Positions 45,565 to 54,334 of a stretch of 64,000 nt of DNA are shown in pieces. The stretch lies in NCBI GenBank assembly GCA_022560615.1, contig JADFSR010000001.1, positions 186,001 through 250,000 on the forward strand. The letters run 5' to 3'. A program made the translations under genes and the position numbers. The DNA comes from Gemmatimonadota bacterium. GTDB lineage: Bacteria > Gemmatimonadota > Gemmatimonadetes > Longimicrobiales > Gaopeijiaceae. Below the pieces are notes generated by a model. That model made no database searches, was not told where the DNA came from, and worked only from the letters and a program-made list of their open reading frames with translations. Position 1 is the stretch's first letter. Every line of letters begins with the position of its first letter.

Positions 45565-48294
45565 TCACTCGTGTCCCAACGCCACCATTGGATCAACGCT
45601 TGCCGCTCGGCGAGCCGGTACGAAGGTCGCGGCGATCGCCACGCCGCCGAGCAAGACAGAAGTGGCAACGAAAGTCGCTGGATCGGTGGCGCCAACCTCA
45701 TAGAGCTGTGAAGCTAGCAGGCGGGTTAGTGCCAATGCGCCGGCGATCCCAACAGCTAGACCGATCCCTGTCAGTATCACCCCCTGACCGACCACCAACC
45801 TTAGAACGTCGTCGCGGCTTGCGCCTAGGGCTACGCGAACACCGATCTCGTGCGTCCGCTGAGTCACCGAGTACCAGATCGCTCCGTAGACTCCGATGGT
45901 TGCCAAGAGGAATGCGACACCGGCGAAGATCGTCAACAGAAGCGTGTAGAAACGGGCCTCCGCGACCTGCGACGCTACGAACTGCTCCAACGAGTTGACA
46001 TTGTAGACCGGGATGTTCGGGTCCACGTCCGTCACGATGGTCCGTACCGCAGGGACGATATCGAGCGGGTCGCTGGTGGTGCGGGCCAGAAAAATTACAC
46101 GGAGGATGCCTCCCCCAGAACGGCGGGCGACGGACTGTTTCATGGCGATGTAAAATCCTTGCGCCGCTTCCTCACGGAGCCCCCACTGTCTGACATCGCC
46201 CACTATCCCGACGACCTCCAACGTGTCCATGCGGATTTGGTCGGCGGAAGAGCTGGGGGAATATATATCCGGCTCTATGAGCTCCTTGCCGAGAGGGTCA
46301 TCGCCCGGCCACAGATTACGGGCCAAGGTCTGGTTAACAACGGCAACCCTCGGCGTTCCGGGTCCGTCACTCTCCGTGAAGTTCCTGCCACGCAGCAGGG
46401 GAATGTCCAGAGTGCGAAAGTAATCCACGCTCACCGGATTGATTGCGAACACTTCTTCACCGCCCCCCCGGCCACCATAACGTCCGGTGAGCGGAGCATG
46501 CAGCGCGTAACTGGCAGACAGCACTCCTGGAATTTCGTGGACTCGCCGATGGACCTCCGTCAAGAAGGCCTCCAACCGGGGAGTGGCTTGCCATGCCGAA
46601 CCGCCGAAGAAGGTTATGCCGGCGGGCACCGCATACTGGGAAGTCGGGAGCCGCACCTCAAAGGCCAGCACGTTCTCCCGATCGAAACCCGGATCAATAT
46701 TGAGCAGCCGCAAAAAGCTGTTCATCATGAGGCCACCACCGATCAATAGCACCAACGCCAACGCCACTTCCCCCACCACCAACACACTCCGCAGCCGATT
46801 ACGACGCAACAATCCGAACAGCGACCGGCTGCCGTCTTTGAGCGCATTGCTCAGGTTCGGCTTGGAGCTTCGCAGCGCCGGAATGATTCCGAAGAGGATA
46901 GCCGTCAAGAGCGAGATTGTGATCGTGGCACCGAGCATATGTCCGTCGACGCCAATGTCATTGAGTCGCGGGATATCTCCCGGATTGATCGCCACCAAGG
47001 TATTGACACCCCATCCGGCGAGCGCGAGCCCGAGAGCGCCGCCGAGCAGTGCCAATACCAGAACTTCCGTCAGGAGCTGCTGCGCAAGACGCTTTCTGCC
47101 GGCGCCGAGCGTGGCACGGACGGCGATCTCCCGCTCCCGAAGCGATCCGCGGGTTAACAGCATATTGGCTACGTTGGCGCAGGCAATGAGCAACACGAAA
47201 GCGACTGCTCCCAGAAGCACGAGGAGTGTCTGCCGAGCGCTGCTCACCATCGCCTGATGAAACGGTTCGATGGTCACAGCTCGCCAGGGTTCGTCCTCCC
47301 ACTGCGGTGGGTGGTCGTGCCCGGCGTGAATGCGGTTCTGCAACGGCCCCAAGTCCGCGGCCATGGCTTCCGTCGTGGCCCCCGGCTTAGGCCGCGCGAT
47401 GACCCCATGGTACATTCCCTGCCGACTCCGATCAAAATCGCGGGGTGCCCAGATCTGGATATCACACGGCGTCTGGCACACCCAGCCCAGATGTAACTGC
47501 GAATCGGGTGGGAGCACTCCAATGACCGTGTGTGTGCGATCATTGAGAATAAGCGTTCGTCCGATGATATCCGGATCGGCACCAAAGCGCTGGGTCCACA
47601 TCGCGTGGCCGAGAAGTACAACCGCCGCGCCGGGCATGTCCTCGCCGGAGGCAAAAGCCCGCCCGATGAGCGGGCTGATGCCCAGGAACTGGAAGAAATT
47701 CCACGATGTCAGTCCAACCCTGACTCGCTCGGGCGCTTCGCCGCCGTAGAGCGTCCGAGTCGTTATGGTGTATGATGCCAGATCTTCCAGCGTCTCGTTT
47801 TCCTCGCGCCAGAGGAGGAAGGCGTCATCCCCCACGGAGGTATAGGGGGAGCCGCCGTTGCCGTCTTTGAGCTGGTTATCCCAGATCCGTTGAATCCGAT
47901 CCGCATCTGGATACGGCAAGGGGCGCATGAGGATGCCGTTTACCACACTAAAGATGGCGGTGGTGGACCCAATGCCGAGTGCCAAGGTGAGGACGGCCGC
48001 GGCGGTGAATCCCGGGTTGCGCCGAAGACCGCGGAGTGCCAGCCGCAAGTCTGCTCTTATTCCGTCCAGCCACGTCTTCATCCCCCACCCCTCCCTGTTC
48101 CTGGACCGTCCCAACTCCACACCGATCCTGCACAAGAGATCGACGACGCTCGTCACATACAGCCAGCCAACGGACAGGCCGCCCGAACGCCGGGCCTCCG
48201 AGAGCATGTCCTCGAAGACGCGCTCCATCTCGTCCGCGTGGCGCGATCGGAAGCGCCCGGGAAGGAGCCGGAGGAGGGAACGGTAGAGCCGCAT
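45565..48294 (-). CDS. MacB/FtsX-like ABC permease with N-terminal prefix (ADOP type)
   Basis: This 909-residue permease is of the acidobacterial/gemmatimonadal 'ADOP' type: an 80-residue prefix (MRLYRSLLRLLPGRFR), then two MacB periplasmic core domains and two FtsX-like four-helix sets. Helices are visible near residues 100-125, 365-390, 415-440 and 455-480, and again near 780-900. The segment 'LRGLRRNPGFTAAAVLTLALGIGSTTAIFSVVNGIL' region at 85-120 is diagnostic. No ATPase is encoded alongside, as is usual for this class. The ATG at 48294 follows the PadR stop by 3 bases, so both form one transcript controlled by the PadR site. Confidence 0.9.
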   Translation of the reverse strand: MRLYRSLLRLLPGRFRSRHADEMERVFEDMLSEARRSGGLSVGWLYVTSVVDLLCRIGVELGRSRNREGWGMKTWLDGIRADLRLALRGLRRNPGFTAAAVLTLALGIGSTTAIFSVVNGILMRPLPYPDADRIQRIWDNQLKDGNGGSPYTSVGDDAFLLWREENETLEDLASYTITTRTLYGGEAPERVRVGLTSWNFFQFLGISPLIGRAFASGEDMPGAAVVLLGHAMWTQRFGADPDIIGRTLILNDRTHTVIGVLPPDSQLHLGWVCQTPCDIQIWAPRDFDRSRQGMYHGVIARPKPGATTEAMAADLGPLQNRIHAGHDHPPQWEDEPWRAVTIEPFHQAMVSSARQTLLVLLGAVAFVLLIACANVANMLLTRGSLREREIAVRATLGAGRKRLAQQLLTEVLVLALLGGALGLALAGWGVNTLVAINPGDIPRLNDIGVDGHMLGATITISLLTAILFGIIPALRSSKPNLSNALKDGSRSLFGLLRRNRLRSVLVVGEVALALVLLIGGGLMMNSFLRLLNIDPGFDRENVLAFEVRLPTSQYAVPAGITFFGGSAWQATPRLEAFLTEVHRRVHEIPGVLSASYALHAPLTGRYGGRGGGEEVFAINPVSVDYFRTLDIPLLRGRNFTESDGPGTPRVAVVNQTLARNLWPGDDPLGKELIEPDIYSPSSSADQIRMDTLEVVGIVGDVRQWGLREEAAQGFYIAMKQSVARRSGGGILRVIFLARTTSDPLDIVPAVRTIVTDVDPNIPVYNVNSLEQFVASQVAEARFYTLLLTIFAGVAFLLATIGVYGAIWYSVTQRTHEIGVRVALGASRDDVLRLVVGQGVILTGIGLAVGIAGALALTRLLASQLYEVGATDPATFVATSVLLGGVAIAATFVPARRAASVDPMVALGHE

Positions 48295-48299
48295 AGCTC

Positions 48300-48611
48300 T
48301 TACGCAGGCCGAAGCGAGGCGCGGGCTCTCGCCACCACCGATTCCAGGCGCTTCGTCTCGGCCTCCAACGCCGCGCGCCCCTCGAGCGTGAGCGCGTAGA
48401 ATCGCCATCGTGTCTGGTCGGGCTCCGGCGAAGGCGGCTCGGTCTCGCGGATCCACTCCGCGGCCGTCAGCTCGTCCAGCGACCCGTACAGCATCGCCGG
48501 ATAGACCTTGACGGCAGCTTCGCTCTGCTCGGCGACTCGACGGCGCACTTCCGCGCCGTGCTGCGCACCGTCTGCAAGCGCGAGGAGGATGTGATATCGA
48601 ACCGGTTTCAT
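48300..48611 (-). CDS. PadR-family transcriptional regulator
   Basis: This 103-residue winged-helix regulator begins 'MKPVRYHILLALADG' and has the conserved 'VYPAMLYGSLDELTAAEWI' recognition/wing region at about 37-55. 'RWRFYALTLEGRAALEAE' marks the wing's end. It lacks the long C-terminal dimerisation arm of larger PadR proteins, as is normal for the short PadR-s2 class found before ADOP permeases. A perfect 17-bp palindrome lies 25 bases upstream of its start, so autoregulation is likely. The signal is unknown. Confidence 0.92.
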   Translation of the reverse strand: MKPVRYHILLALADGAQHGAEVRRRVAEQSEAAVKVYPAMLYGSLDELTAAEWIRETEPPSPEPDQTRWRFYALTLEGRAALEAETKRLESVVARARASLRPA

Positions 48612-48635
48612 GCTCGAGCGCTCCCTGTCGGAATA

Positions 48636-48652
48636 CTATCATAGTATGATAG
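48636..48652. promoter_or_regulatory. Palindromic operator, probably for PadR
   Basis: CTATCATA-G-TATGATAG is a perfect inverted repeat in an otherwise GC-rich region, 25 bases before the padR start. The flanks extend the symmetry (ATACTAT ... ATAGTAT at 48633-48660). AT-rich symmetrical sites are typical PadR operators, and the site would overlap the promoter. Confidence 0.75.
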
Positions 48653-48729
48653 CATAGTATGTCTTCGATCAAGAGTGGGCGTTGGTGCGTGGCCACAGCG
48701 AGTTGAGGTACAGCTGGCGAGCAACATTC

Positions 48730-49815
48730 TCAATACGATGACCTTGCCTCCGCGGCTGTGCGCTCGTTCGCGAACGCGAGCACCTTCTGCTGCGCGACAG
48801 GCACCGCGAGATCGTTGGAGGCGGCGGGATCGATCCACGCCCGGCCCTCGCCTTCGGCCGGGGCGGCGACGGGCACCAGCCATGGCTCATACGTCGCGTG
48901 CAGGTGTGTGAAGCGGTGCTCCACGAGTGGGAGCGCCTCGGGACAGCCCGTCGCGACAAGTCCTCGCTCCGCTATTGTCGCGAGTACCGACTCGCGGGAA
49001 CGGGCAGCGTCCACCCGCATGTCTGGGCAAGTGTCACACTCCCCCACCTCTGGGAACGACCACAATCCGGCCAGGAGGCCCTTGCTAGGACGACGCTCGA
49101 GCAGGACACGCCCATTCGCCTCGAGCACTGCGAGCACGATTCCGCGCTTCTTCGTCTTCCTCTTCACGGGCGCGACAGGGCGCTCTTCCTGAGTGCCTGC
49201 GCCATGTGCGGCACACCACTCGGCAACCGGGCAAGCGGCGCACTGTGGCGAGCGCGGCGAACACAGAGTCGCACCCAACTCCATGAGCGCCTGGTTCCAG
49301 TCCCCAGGCCGCTCCGGGTCCAGGAGCTCAGCGGCCTTCGTGCCCAGCCAAGTCGCTGTCGGCTCCTTCTCATCGAAGAGGCGTGAGAGGACCCTGCGCA
49401 CATTGCCATCCACCGCGGGCACCGCCTCACCAAACGCGATGCTCGCCACGGCACCGGCGGTATATGCGCCAACGCCGGGAAGTGCCCTGAGGCCGGCGAA
49501 AGTGCCGGGCAAGTCACCGTCCGGGCGCTCGCGAACGAGGCGCGCGGCCCGATGGAGATTCCGAGCCCGCCGGTAGTAGCCGAGTCCCTCCCACACCTTG
49601 AGCACGTCGTCGATCTCCGCGTCGGCCAGCGCCTCGACATCAGGGAACCGCTCCAGCCAGCCGTCGTAGTAAGCAAGCACGGTTTGCACACGCGTCTGCT
49701 GCAGCATGACCTCCGACACGAGTATCCGGTACGGGTCGGACTCGCCGCGCCACGGCAGTTCTCGGCGCTCCCGATCGTAGTGATCGAGCAGCGCGTGTCG
49801 GATTGCACGGTTCAT
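48730..49815 (-). CDS. mutY: A/G-specific adenine DNA glycosylase
   Basis: This 361-residue repair enzyme removes adenine mispaired with 8-oxoguanine. Visible features are the catalytic Glu in 'SEVMLQQTRV' near residue 35, the helix-hairpin-helix 'LPGVGAYTAGAV' at about 112-123, the catalytic Asp in 'AVDGNVRRVLSR' near 136, and the [4Fe-4S] motif CSPRSPQCAACPVAEWC near 188. The C-terminal NUDIX-like domain (about 228-345), which reads 8-oxoG, is complete ('RVLLERRPSKGLLAGLWSFPEV'). Its start faces the structured element at 49837-50231. Confidence 0.96.
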   Translation of the reverse strand: MNRAIRHALLDHYDRERRELPWRGESDPYRILVSEVMLQQTRVQTVLAYYDGWLERFPDVEALADAEIDDVLKVWEGLGYYRRARNLHRAARLVRERPDGDLPGTFAGLRALPGVGAYTAGAVASIAFGEAVPAVDGNVRRVLSRLFDEKEPTATWLGTKAAELLDPERPGDWNQALMELGATLCSPRSPQCAACPVAEWCAAHGAGTQEERPVAPVKRKTKKRGIVLAVLEANGRVLLERRPSKGLLAGLWSFPEVGECDTCPDMRVDAARSRESVLATIAERGLVATGCPEALPLVEHRFTHLHATYEPWLVPVAAPAEGEGRAWIDPAASNDLAVPVAQQKVLAFANERTAAEARSSY

Positions 49816-49836
49816 GGCGAGAACGTACTCACAGAC

Positions 49837-49868
49837 CTAGAAGGGTGATCGGAACGGGGGGTGGGCCG
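49837..49868 (+). repeat. Left terminal inverted repeat of the 395-bp element
   Basis: The 32 bases from CTAGAAGGGTGATCGG onward match the reverse complement of 50200-50231 at 31 of 32 positions. Confidence 0.9.
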
Positions 49869-50199
49869 CGCGACCCACGCCTTGCGGCGTGGGTGCCCCG
49901 CGCTTTGCGCGCGTTCAGACAAGGAACGACGAGGAGTCGTAGCCGAGCGGGCACCGCCGCCGAAGGCGGTGGTCCGACGAGGAGAGACGATGGATCAACC
50001 GCGCGGGCACCGACGCGAAGCGTTGGTCGCAATGTGCCCAACACCAAACGTGATCATACATTACAAGTCGGTGGGTTGCGGTGCCACGGCCCCATCTCCG
50101 TCGTTGGAGCGCCTCGACGTAGCTACGGCTATGCCTTCGCCGCTCCGCCTAGGATCTGAGGCCGTGGCACCCGGGGACCCATGCGTTTAGCATGGGTGG

Positions 50200-50231
50200 C
50201 GGCCCGCCCCCCGTTCCGATCACCCTTCTAG
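50200..50231 (-). repeat. Right terminal inverted repeat of the 395-bp element
   Basis: It is the inverted partner of 49837-49868. Its outer end lies 9 bases from the ATG of the vWA gene. Confidence 0.9.
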
Positions 50232-50240
50232 TCTGATAAC

Positions 50241-51533
50241 ATGCGCTTTACGACCTACTCCAAGTACAAGGGCCGCTGGCTCGACGCGCTGAATCTCGAG
50301 GCGCTGCTGGAGACGCTCTCGGACTTTCTCATGGACGGTGGGTTCGCGGGTGGACCGCACTACCATCCGTATTGGGGCTGGTCCGGCACGGAAGACCCGA
50401 ACTCGAAGGACTCGCTCAAGAACGCACTGCTCAAGGCGCTGCTCGAGAGTGGTCAGCTCACGCCCGAGATGATCGACGAGCTGCGTGGCGAGGGTCAGGG
50501 CGACGAGGCGCTTCAGAAGCAGATCGCCGCGATGTTGGACGACCTCATTCAGAGAATGGTCGAGGAAGGGTACATCAACCTCGAGACGGGTGCTCCCCAG
50601 ATGCCCGGCGCCACATACGACGTGACGGGTCAGGGCAAGATCGACGAAGCGAAGCAGGCCGCCCAGCAAGTGCAGTTCAACCTCACGCAGAAGGGGATGG
50701 ACTTCCTGGCCTACCGGTCGCTCAAGGGACTGCTCTCCGCACTCGGCAAAGCGAGCGCTGGCGCCCACGACACCCCCCACCTCTCGACGGGCATCGAGGC
50801 CGAGGCAGCGTCGAAGCCGTACGAGTTCGGCGACACGCTGAACCTCGACATCGCGGCTACCCTCAAGAACGCGATCGAGCGCGAGGGCCTCTCGGTTCCG
50901 CTCAACCTCGAGTACGGTGACCTCATGGTGCACCAGGCGGAGTACCGTTCGTCGTGCGCGACGGTGCTCCTGCTCGACATCTCACACTCGATGGTGCTCT
51001 ACGGAGAGGATCGCTTTGCTCCCGCAAAGCGCGTCGCGCTCGCGATGTCGCACATGATCCGCACGCAGTTCCCGGGTGACTCGCTGCACGTCGTGACGTT
51101 CGGGGACAAGGCCCAGGAGATCCCACTCTCGCAGCTCGGAAAAGCGCAGGTCGGACCGTTCCACACGAATACCGCGGAAGGCCTGGAGGTAGCCCGTCGC
51201 ATTCTGGGCGCGCAAAAGAAGGACATGCGACAGATCATCATGATCACAGACGGGAAGCCGAGTGCGATGACGCTGCCCGACGGGCGCGTCTACACGAACT
51301 CGGGCGCGCTCGACCCGATGATCCTGAAGCGAACGTTTCAGGAAGTCTCCGCGTGCCGCAAGGCCGGCATCCTCATCAACACATTCATGCTCGCAAGTGA
51401 CCCCTATCTGGTGCAGTTCGTGCAGAAAGTCTCCGAGATCGCTCGTGGCAAGGCGTACTTCACCAGTACGATGACGTTGGGTCAGTACATCATGATGGAC
51501 TTTCTGAAGAACAAGCGGAGGAGGTTGTCGTGA
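50241..51533 (+). CDS. vWA-domain protein, probable partner of the ChlI/MoxR-type ATPase
   Basis: This 430-residue protein has an alpha-helical N-terminal half and a von Willebrand A domain from about residue 233. The metal-ion-dependent adhesion site reads DISHS (LLDISHSMVL) with a later 'ITDGKPSAM' segment. Proteins of this type pair with the AAA ATPase encoded at 43476-44945. No ribosome site is visible before the ATG, because the upstream 395-bp element ends only 9 bases away. The native 5' region may have been displaced, or the element's RNA may form the leader. The gene overlaps the following lipoprotein gene by 4 bases. Confidence 0.87.
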   Translation: MRFTTYSKYKGRWLDALNLEALLETLSDFLMDGGFAGGPHYHPYWGWSGTEDPNSKDSLKNALLKALLESGQLTPEMIDELRGEGQGDEALQKQIAAMLDDLIQRMVEEGYINLETGAPQMPGATYDVTGQGKIDEAKQAAQQVQFNLTQKGMDFLAYRSLKGLLSALGKASAGAHDTPHLSTGIEAEAASKPYEFGDTLNLDIAATLKNAIEREGLSVPLNLEYGDLMVHQAEYRSSCATVLLLDISHSMVLYGEDRFAPAKRVALAMSHMIRTQFPGDSLHVVTFGDKAQEIPLSQLGKAQVGPFHTNTAEGLEVARRILGAQKKDMRQIIMITDGKPSAMTLPDGRVYTNSGALDPMILKRTFQEVSACRKAGILINTFMLASDPYLVQFVQKVSEIARGKAYFTSTMTLGQYIMMDFLKNKRRRLS

Positions 51534-52234
51534 GGGGAATCTGGAGAGGTAACGACCGACGATGCGGATGGTGGTCAGGCATCTGTATGATGCTGCTCGT
51601 CTCGATCGCCGGTTGTGCCGAAGACGTCGCCCCTCCCACCGAGCAACCGGGCCCCGAGTCGGCAACCCCGCCAGGGAGCTACACATTCCGACTCGACAGC
51701 GAGCGCAGTGACCCCGGCCAGTTCCGCCTCTCCGAAGCCGACGGATCCGTTCGCATTCTGACCGGCCCTGCCGGAATCGCCTTCAAGTCGGGAGATCAGG
51801 TCCTCAGCGGGGACTTCCGCGTCGAAGCGACGTTCGTCCAGTTCGGGGCACCCGTAGGGTACCGTGAGGCGTACGGAATCTTCGTTGGGGGCCGCGACCT
51901 GGAGAGCCCCGACCAGGAATACACGTATCTGCTGGTCCGGCCCACGGGCGACTACCTGATCAAGCGCCGCATCGGCGAGGTCCTCGAGACCTTCGTGGAC
52001 TGGACCTCGCACGAGGCCGTGCGGCGCGTCGTCGATGTGGGCGACGAACCCGAGAACACGTTGGCGGTCGAGGTCGTGCAGGGCGAGACGCGCTTCCACG
52101 TAAACGGTACGTTGGTGCACACCATGCCGGCGCCGGAGGCCCGCCCCTATGGCGTCGCCGGACTGCGCGCCAACCACAGGCTGGACATCCGCGTCACCGG
52201 CTGGGCCCTCACGGCCCGGAGCAACGACTCATAG
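51530..52234 (+). CDS. Lipoprotein with a lectin/DUF1080-like fold
   Basis: A GTG start overlaps the vWA stop (GTGA). The 234-residue product has a hydrophobic stretch ending in the lipobox 'SIAGC' near residue 29, so it is exported and lipidated. A Pro-rich linker leads to a beta-sandwich of about 170 residues ('DFRVEATFVQFGAP', 'YTYLLVRPTGDYLIKRR', 'VEVVQGETRFHVNGTLVHTM'), resembling concanavalin-like or 3-keto-disaccharide-hydrolase (DUF1080) folds. No catalytic residues could be assigned, so a binding role is safer. Co-expression with the vWA gene is inferred from the overlap. Confidence 0.7.
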   Translation: MRGIWRGNDRRCGWWSGICMMLLVSIAGCAEDVAPPTEQPGPESATPPGSYTFRLDSERSDPGQFRLSEADGSVRILTGPAGIAFKSGDQVLSGDFRVEATFVQFGAPVGYREAYGIFVGGRDLESPDQEYTYLLVRPTGDYLIKRRIGEVLETFVDWTSHEAVRRVVDVGDEPENTLAVEVVQGETRFHVNGTLVHTMPAPEARPYGVAGLRANHRLDIRVTGWALTARSNDS

Positions 52235-53560
52235 CTAACCGCTCGCCGTGGCGGCCACCCCTCCCAGTAGGGGCAGCACACGCCTGCGAGCCATCACCTG
52301 CAGGAAGACGTTCTCGGCAACGAGTCCCACGACGGCGACGGTGACGCCGAGTCGAGCACCGTTGCTTCCCATCGGTCCGAGCAGCAGAGGACCTGCCGCG
52401 AGGACCACCACAATGCGCACCACGGCACCCCGCCCCACCAGTCCAGTGCGCCCGACTCGCACGAAGAGACCCTGGTAATACTGGCGATGCCCATAAAGCA
52501 CTGGATACAGCGCGGCCACAGGGAATGCGAGACCGGCCGGCTCGAGCAGGGATGGGTCGAGCCGGAACCCGGTCCACAGAATTGCCTCGCGGACGGCCGG
52601 GATCGACAGGATCGCGAGCAGGCCCGTGACGGTCACCGCGAGCGCGCCCGCATAGAGGCGCACGCGACTGTGAGCCACGCGTGAGTCCACCAGGGCGATC
52701 GAAGCGTGTTGGAGCTGACCGACCGGCGCTGTGAGGAACCACGCCACCGCTTCCACGACGGTGAACGCAGCGATCGAACAGTCCGGCTCCGGAGTGCGTG
52801 CGAGAACCGACATGATGATGAGCGGCGTGCTCCACCACAGCATGACGTTGAGCATGAGCGGCGTCGAGAAGGAGAGCAGCCGGTCCTCACCCTCCCGCTC
52901 CGTGGAGGATCTCTCGGGGACCGCCGGTTTGGGCGCGTGCGCAAGCGCCACGATCCCGGTCTCGAAGATCAGACCCGCGGTGAACGCCGCCCCGCCCAGC
53001 CATGCACCCGCGGGCGTCATAGTCAGTGAGAACGCCACTACGACGAGAACCGCAGTGCGCACTCCGGTCGCGGCCGCGATCGGGTTGGTGCGATGGCCCG
53101 CGACGAGGCGCCCCTGGTGCAGCGCCCTCACACCTGTGAGCAACGGAACGGGCCACAGCACCGTCATCGCCGAGATCCCCTGGTCGAGGATCGAGTCGTG
53201 CACGCCGACTCCACCCTCCAGCACGAGCACGCCCAGCGGCGTGAAGGCCACTATCGCTGCCAACGCCGACATGGCGAGCCCCATGAACAGGGCGAAGCGC
53301 CGGACGGGAGCCAGGTCACCGGCATCGAGCAGTCGCGCCGCCGACACTTGCTGTACCACGAGAAGAGGAGCGTACAGAACCCCGATGAGCGCGAACGCCA
53401 CTCCGAAGCCAGCGAGTGACCCGGCCGGGTCGGACGTGCGAGCGAGCGCAGCCGCGATGAGCGGATTCGTAGCCGTGAGCAGGAAGCTCGTTGCCACGAG
53501 GGGCGCGTAGAAACGGGCGAAGAAGCTCGGACTAAGAGTGTCCGTGCCGACGCGGTTCAG
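52235..53560 (-). CDS. MATE/MOP-like polytopic transporter
   Basis: This protein of about 440 residues has roughly 12 membrane helices in two similar halves, as in MATE or polysaccharide/lipid flippases; the second half begins near 'STPLMLNVMLWWSTPLIIMSV'. The middle loop is charged. The start is uncertain: the frame runs through the upstream gene, no ATG or GTG lies at the junction, and the best guess is a CTG at 53560 overlapping the upstream TGA. A GTG at 53497 would cut into helix 1. Substrate is unknown. Local clues (a TPR membrane protein upstream) do not identify it. Confidence 0.65.
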   Translation of the reverse strand: MNRVGTDTLSPSFFARFYAPLVATSFLLTATNPLIAAALARTSDPAGSLAGFGVAFALIGVLYAPLLVVQQVSAARLLDAGDLAPVRRFALFMGLAMSALAAIVAFTPLGVLVLEGGVGVHDSILDQGISAMTVLWPVPLLTGVRALHQGRLVAGHRTNPIAAATGVRTAVLVVVAFSLTMTPAGAWLGGAAFTAGLIFETGIVALAHAPKPAVPERSSTEREGEDRLLSFSTPLMLNVMLWWSTPLIIMSVLARTPEPDCSIAAFTVVEAVAWFLTAPVGQLQHASIALVDSRVAHSRVRLYAGALAVTVTGLLAILSIPAVREAILWTGFRLDPSLLEPAGLAFPVAALYPVLYGHRQYYQGLFVRVGRTGLVGRGAVVRIVVVLAAGPLLLGPMGSNGARLGVTVAVVGLVAENVFLQVMARRRVLPLLGGVAATASG

Positions 53561-54306
53561 GTCTCCCGCTCCCGCATCGACTGCTTGACGTCGCGAAGTT
53601 GCTGGGCGGCCCACTCGCCGTCTGGCGTGCCTTCCATATCCTCCGCGAGACGCGCCAGCGTCGGGGCGGCCTTCTGTGGCATTTTCAGCTTCACACGATA
53701 AAGCTCGACCAACTCCTTTCGCACGAGCGCCTGGAGCCCCCTGTGCATGTCCGACTCGCTGAGCGCGCGATTGAACCACCGGGCGGCATCCTCATACCGC
53801 TCGACATCGTCTCGATAGATGCGCGCAATCCTGAGGAACGGTGTCGGGTCGGTCGACTTCTCCCCAACGATGACCAGCTCGAACGCCGAGATGGCGTCCT
53901 CGTACAGGCCCCGCATCGCTAGCGACTCCGGGTAGGAATACTCCTTCTTATGGGGTGTGCTTGAACCAGACGGGTTGTAGAGGCCCTTCGCGGTTCCCGA
54001 TGCACTGCCAACGACCAAGAGCAGGCTCGTGCTCACCATGAGCCCCATCCCGGCCATGCACGCTGGGATCGCCCAGAGGCCAAGGCCGTACTGCTCCATC
54101 ATGAAGAAACCGAGTGCAGCGCCCATGATCGCCCCGAGCATCGCGGCCACGAGCGCCATCGTCTTGACGCCTACATCCTGGAGATCGCGGTCTCTGACCT
54201 TGCTCTTGGACAGCTTGGAAAAAGCGCGTCTCGGGGCACGCTCCCCGTCCAAGTTCCGTGAGTGGAACGCTGGGCCACGTTCTCTGGGGTCGGACGGCTT
54301 GGACAC
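53557..54306 (-). CDS. Membrane protein with C-terminal TPR-like helices
   Basis: This 249-residue protein has a basic, disordered N-terminus (1-45) and two membrane helices (about 48-70 and 75-100, rich in Gly/Met/Ala). A cytoplasmic or periplasmic helical region at about 120-240 reads like tetratricopeptide repeats ('LYEDAISAFELVIVGEKS', 'RYEDAARWFNRALSES'). TPR regions bind partner proteins. It is encoded just downstream of the cytochrome oxidase cluster on the same strand, and its stop overlaps the likely start of the transporter gene. No named family was recognised. Confidence 0.75.
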   Translation of the reverse strand: MSKPSDPRERGPAFHSRNLDGERAPRRAFSKLSKSKVRDRDLQDVGVKTMALVAAMLGAIMGAALGFFMMEQYGLGLWAIPACMAGMGLMVSTSLLLVVGSASGTAKGLYNPSGSSTPHKKEYSYPESLAMRGLYEDAISAFELVIVGEKSTDPTPFLRIARIYRDDVERYEDAARWFNRALSESDMHRGLQALVRKELVELYRVKLKMPQKAAPTLARLAEDMEGTPDGEWAAQQLRDVKQSMRERET

Positions 54307-54334
54307 GCTCAGGAGCCTCCTGGCGTTCGGGCTG

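Larger units (their letters stand above)
49837..50231. mobile_element. 395-bp element with 32-bp terminal inverted repeats and multiple hairpins
   Basis: The two ends (49837-49868, 50200-50231) are inverted copies with one mismatch. Next to each end is a similar hairpin: ACCCACGCC/GGCGTGGGT on the left and ACCCATGC/GCATGGGT on the right. Inside are two related GAA-loop hairpins (49953-49973 and 50009-50027), each preceded by CGACGAGGAG and GCGGGCACC, plus an 11-bp long-range pairing (50081-50091 with 50160-50170). There is no protein-coding frame. CTAG borders both ends and could be a target duplication or part of the repeat. It is either a MITE-like non-autonomous transposon or a large structured RNA. 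It ends 9 bases before the vWA start codon. Confidence 0.75.

Noticed and set aside
49837-50231. CRISPR array or attC site
   Set aside because: The internal hairpin units are only two, differ in sequence and spacing, and lack equal spacers; no attC core sites or integrase were seen.
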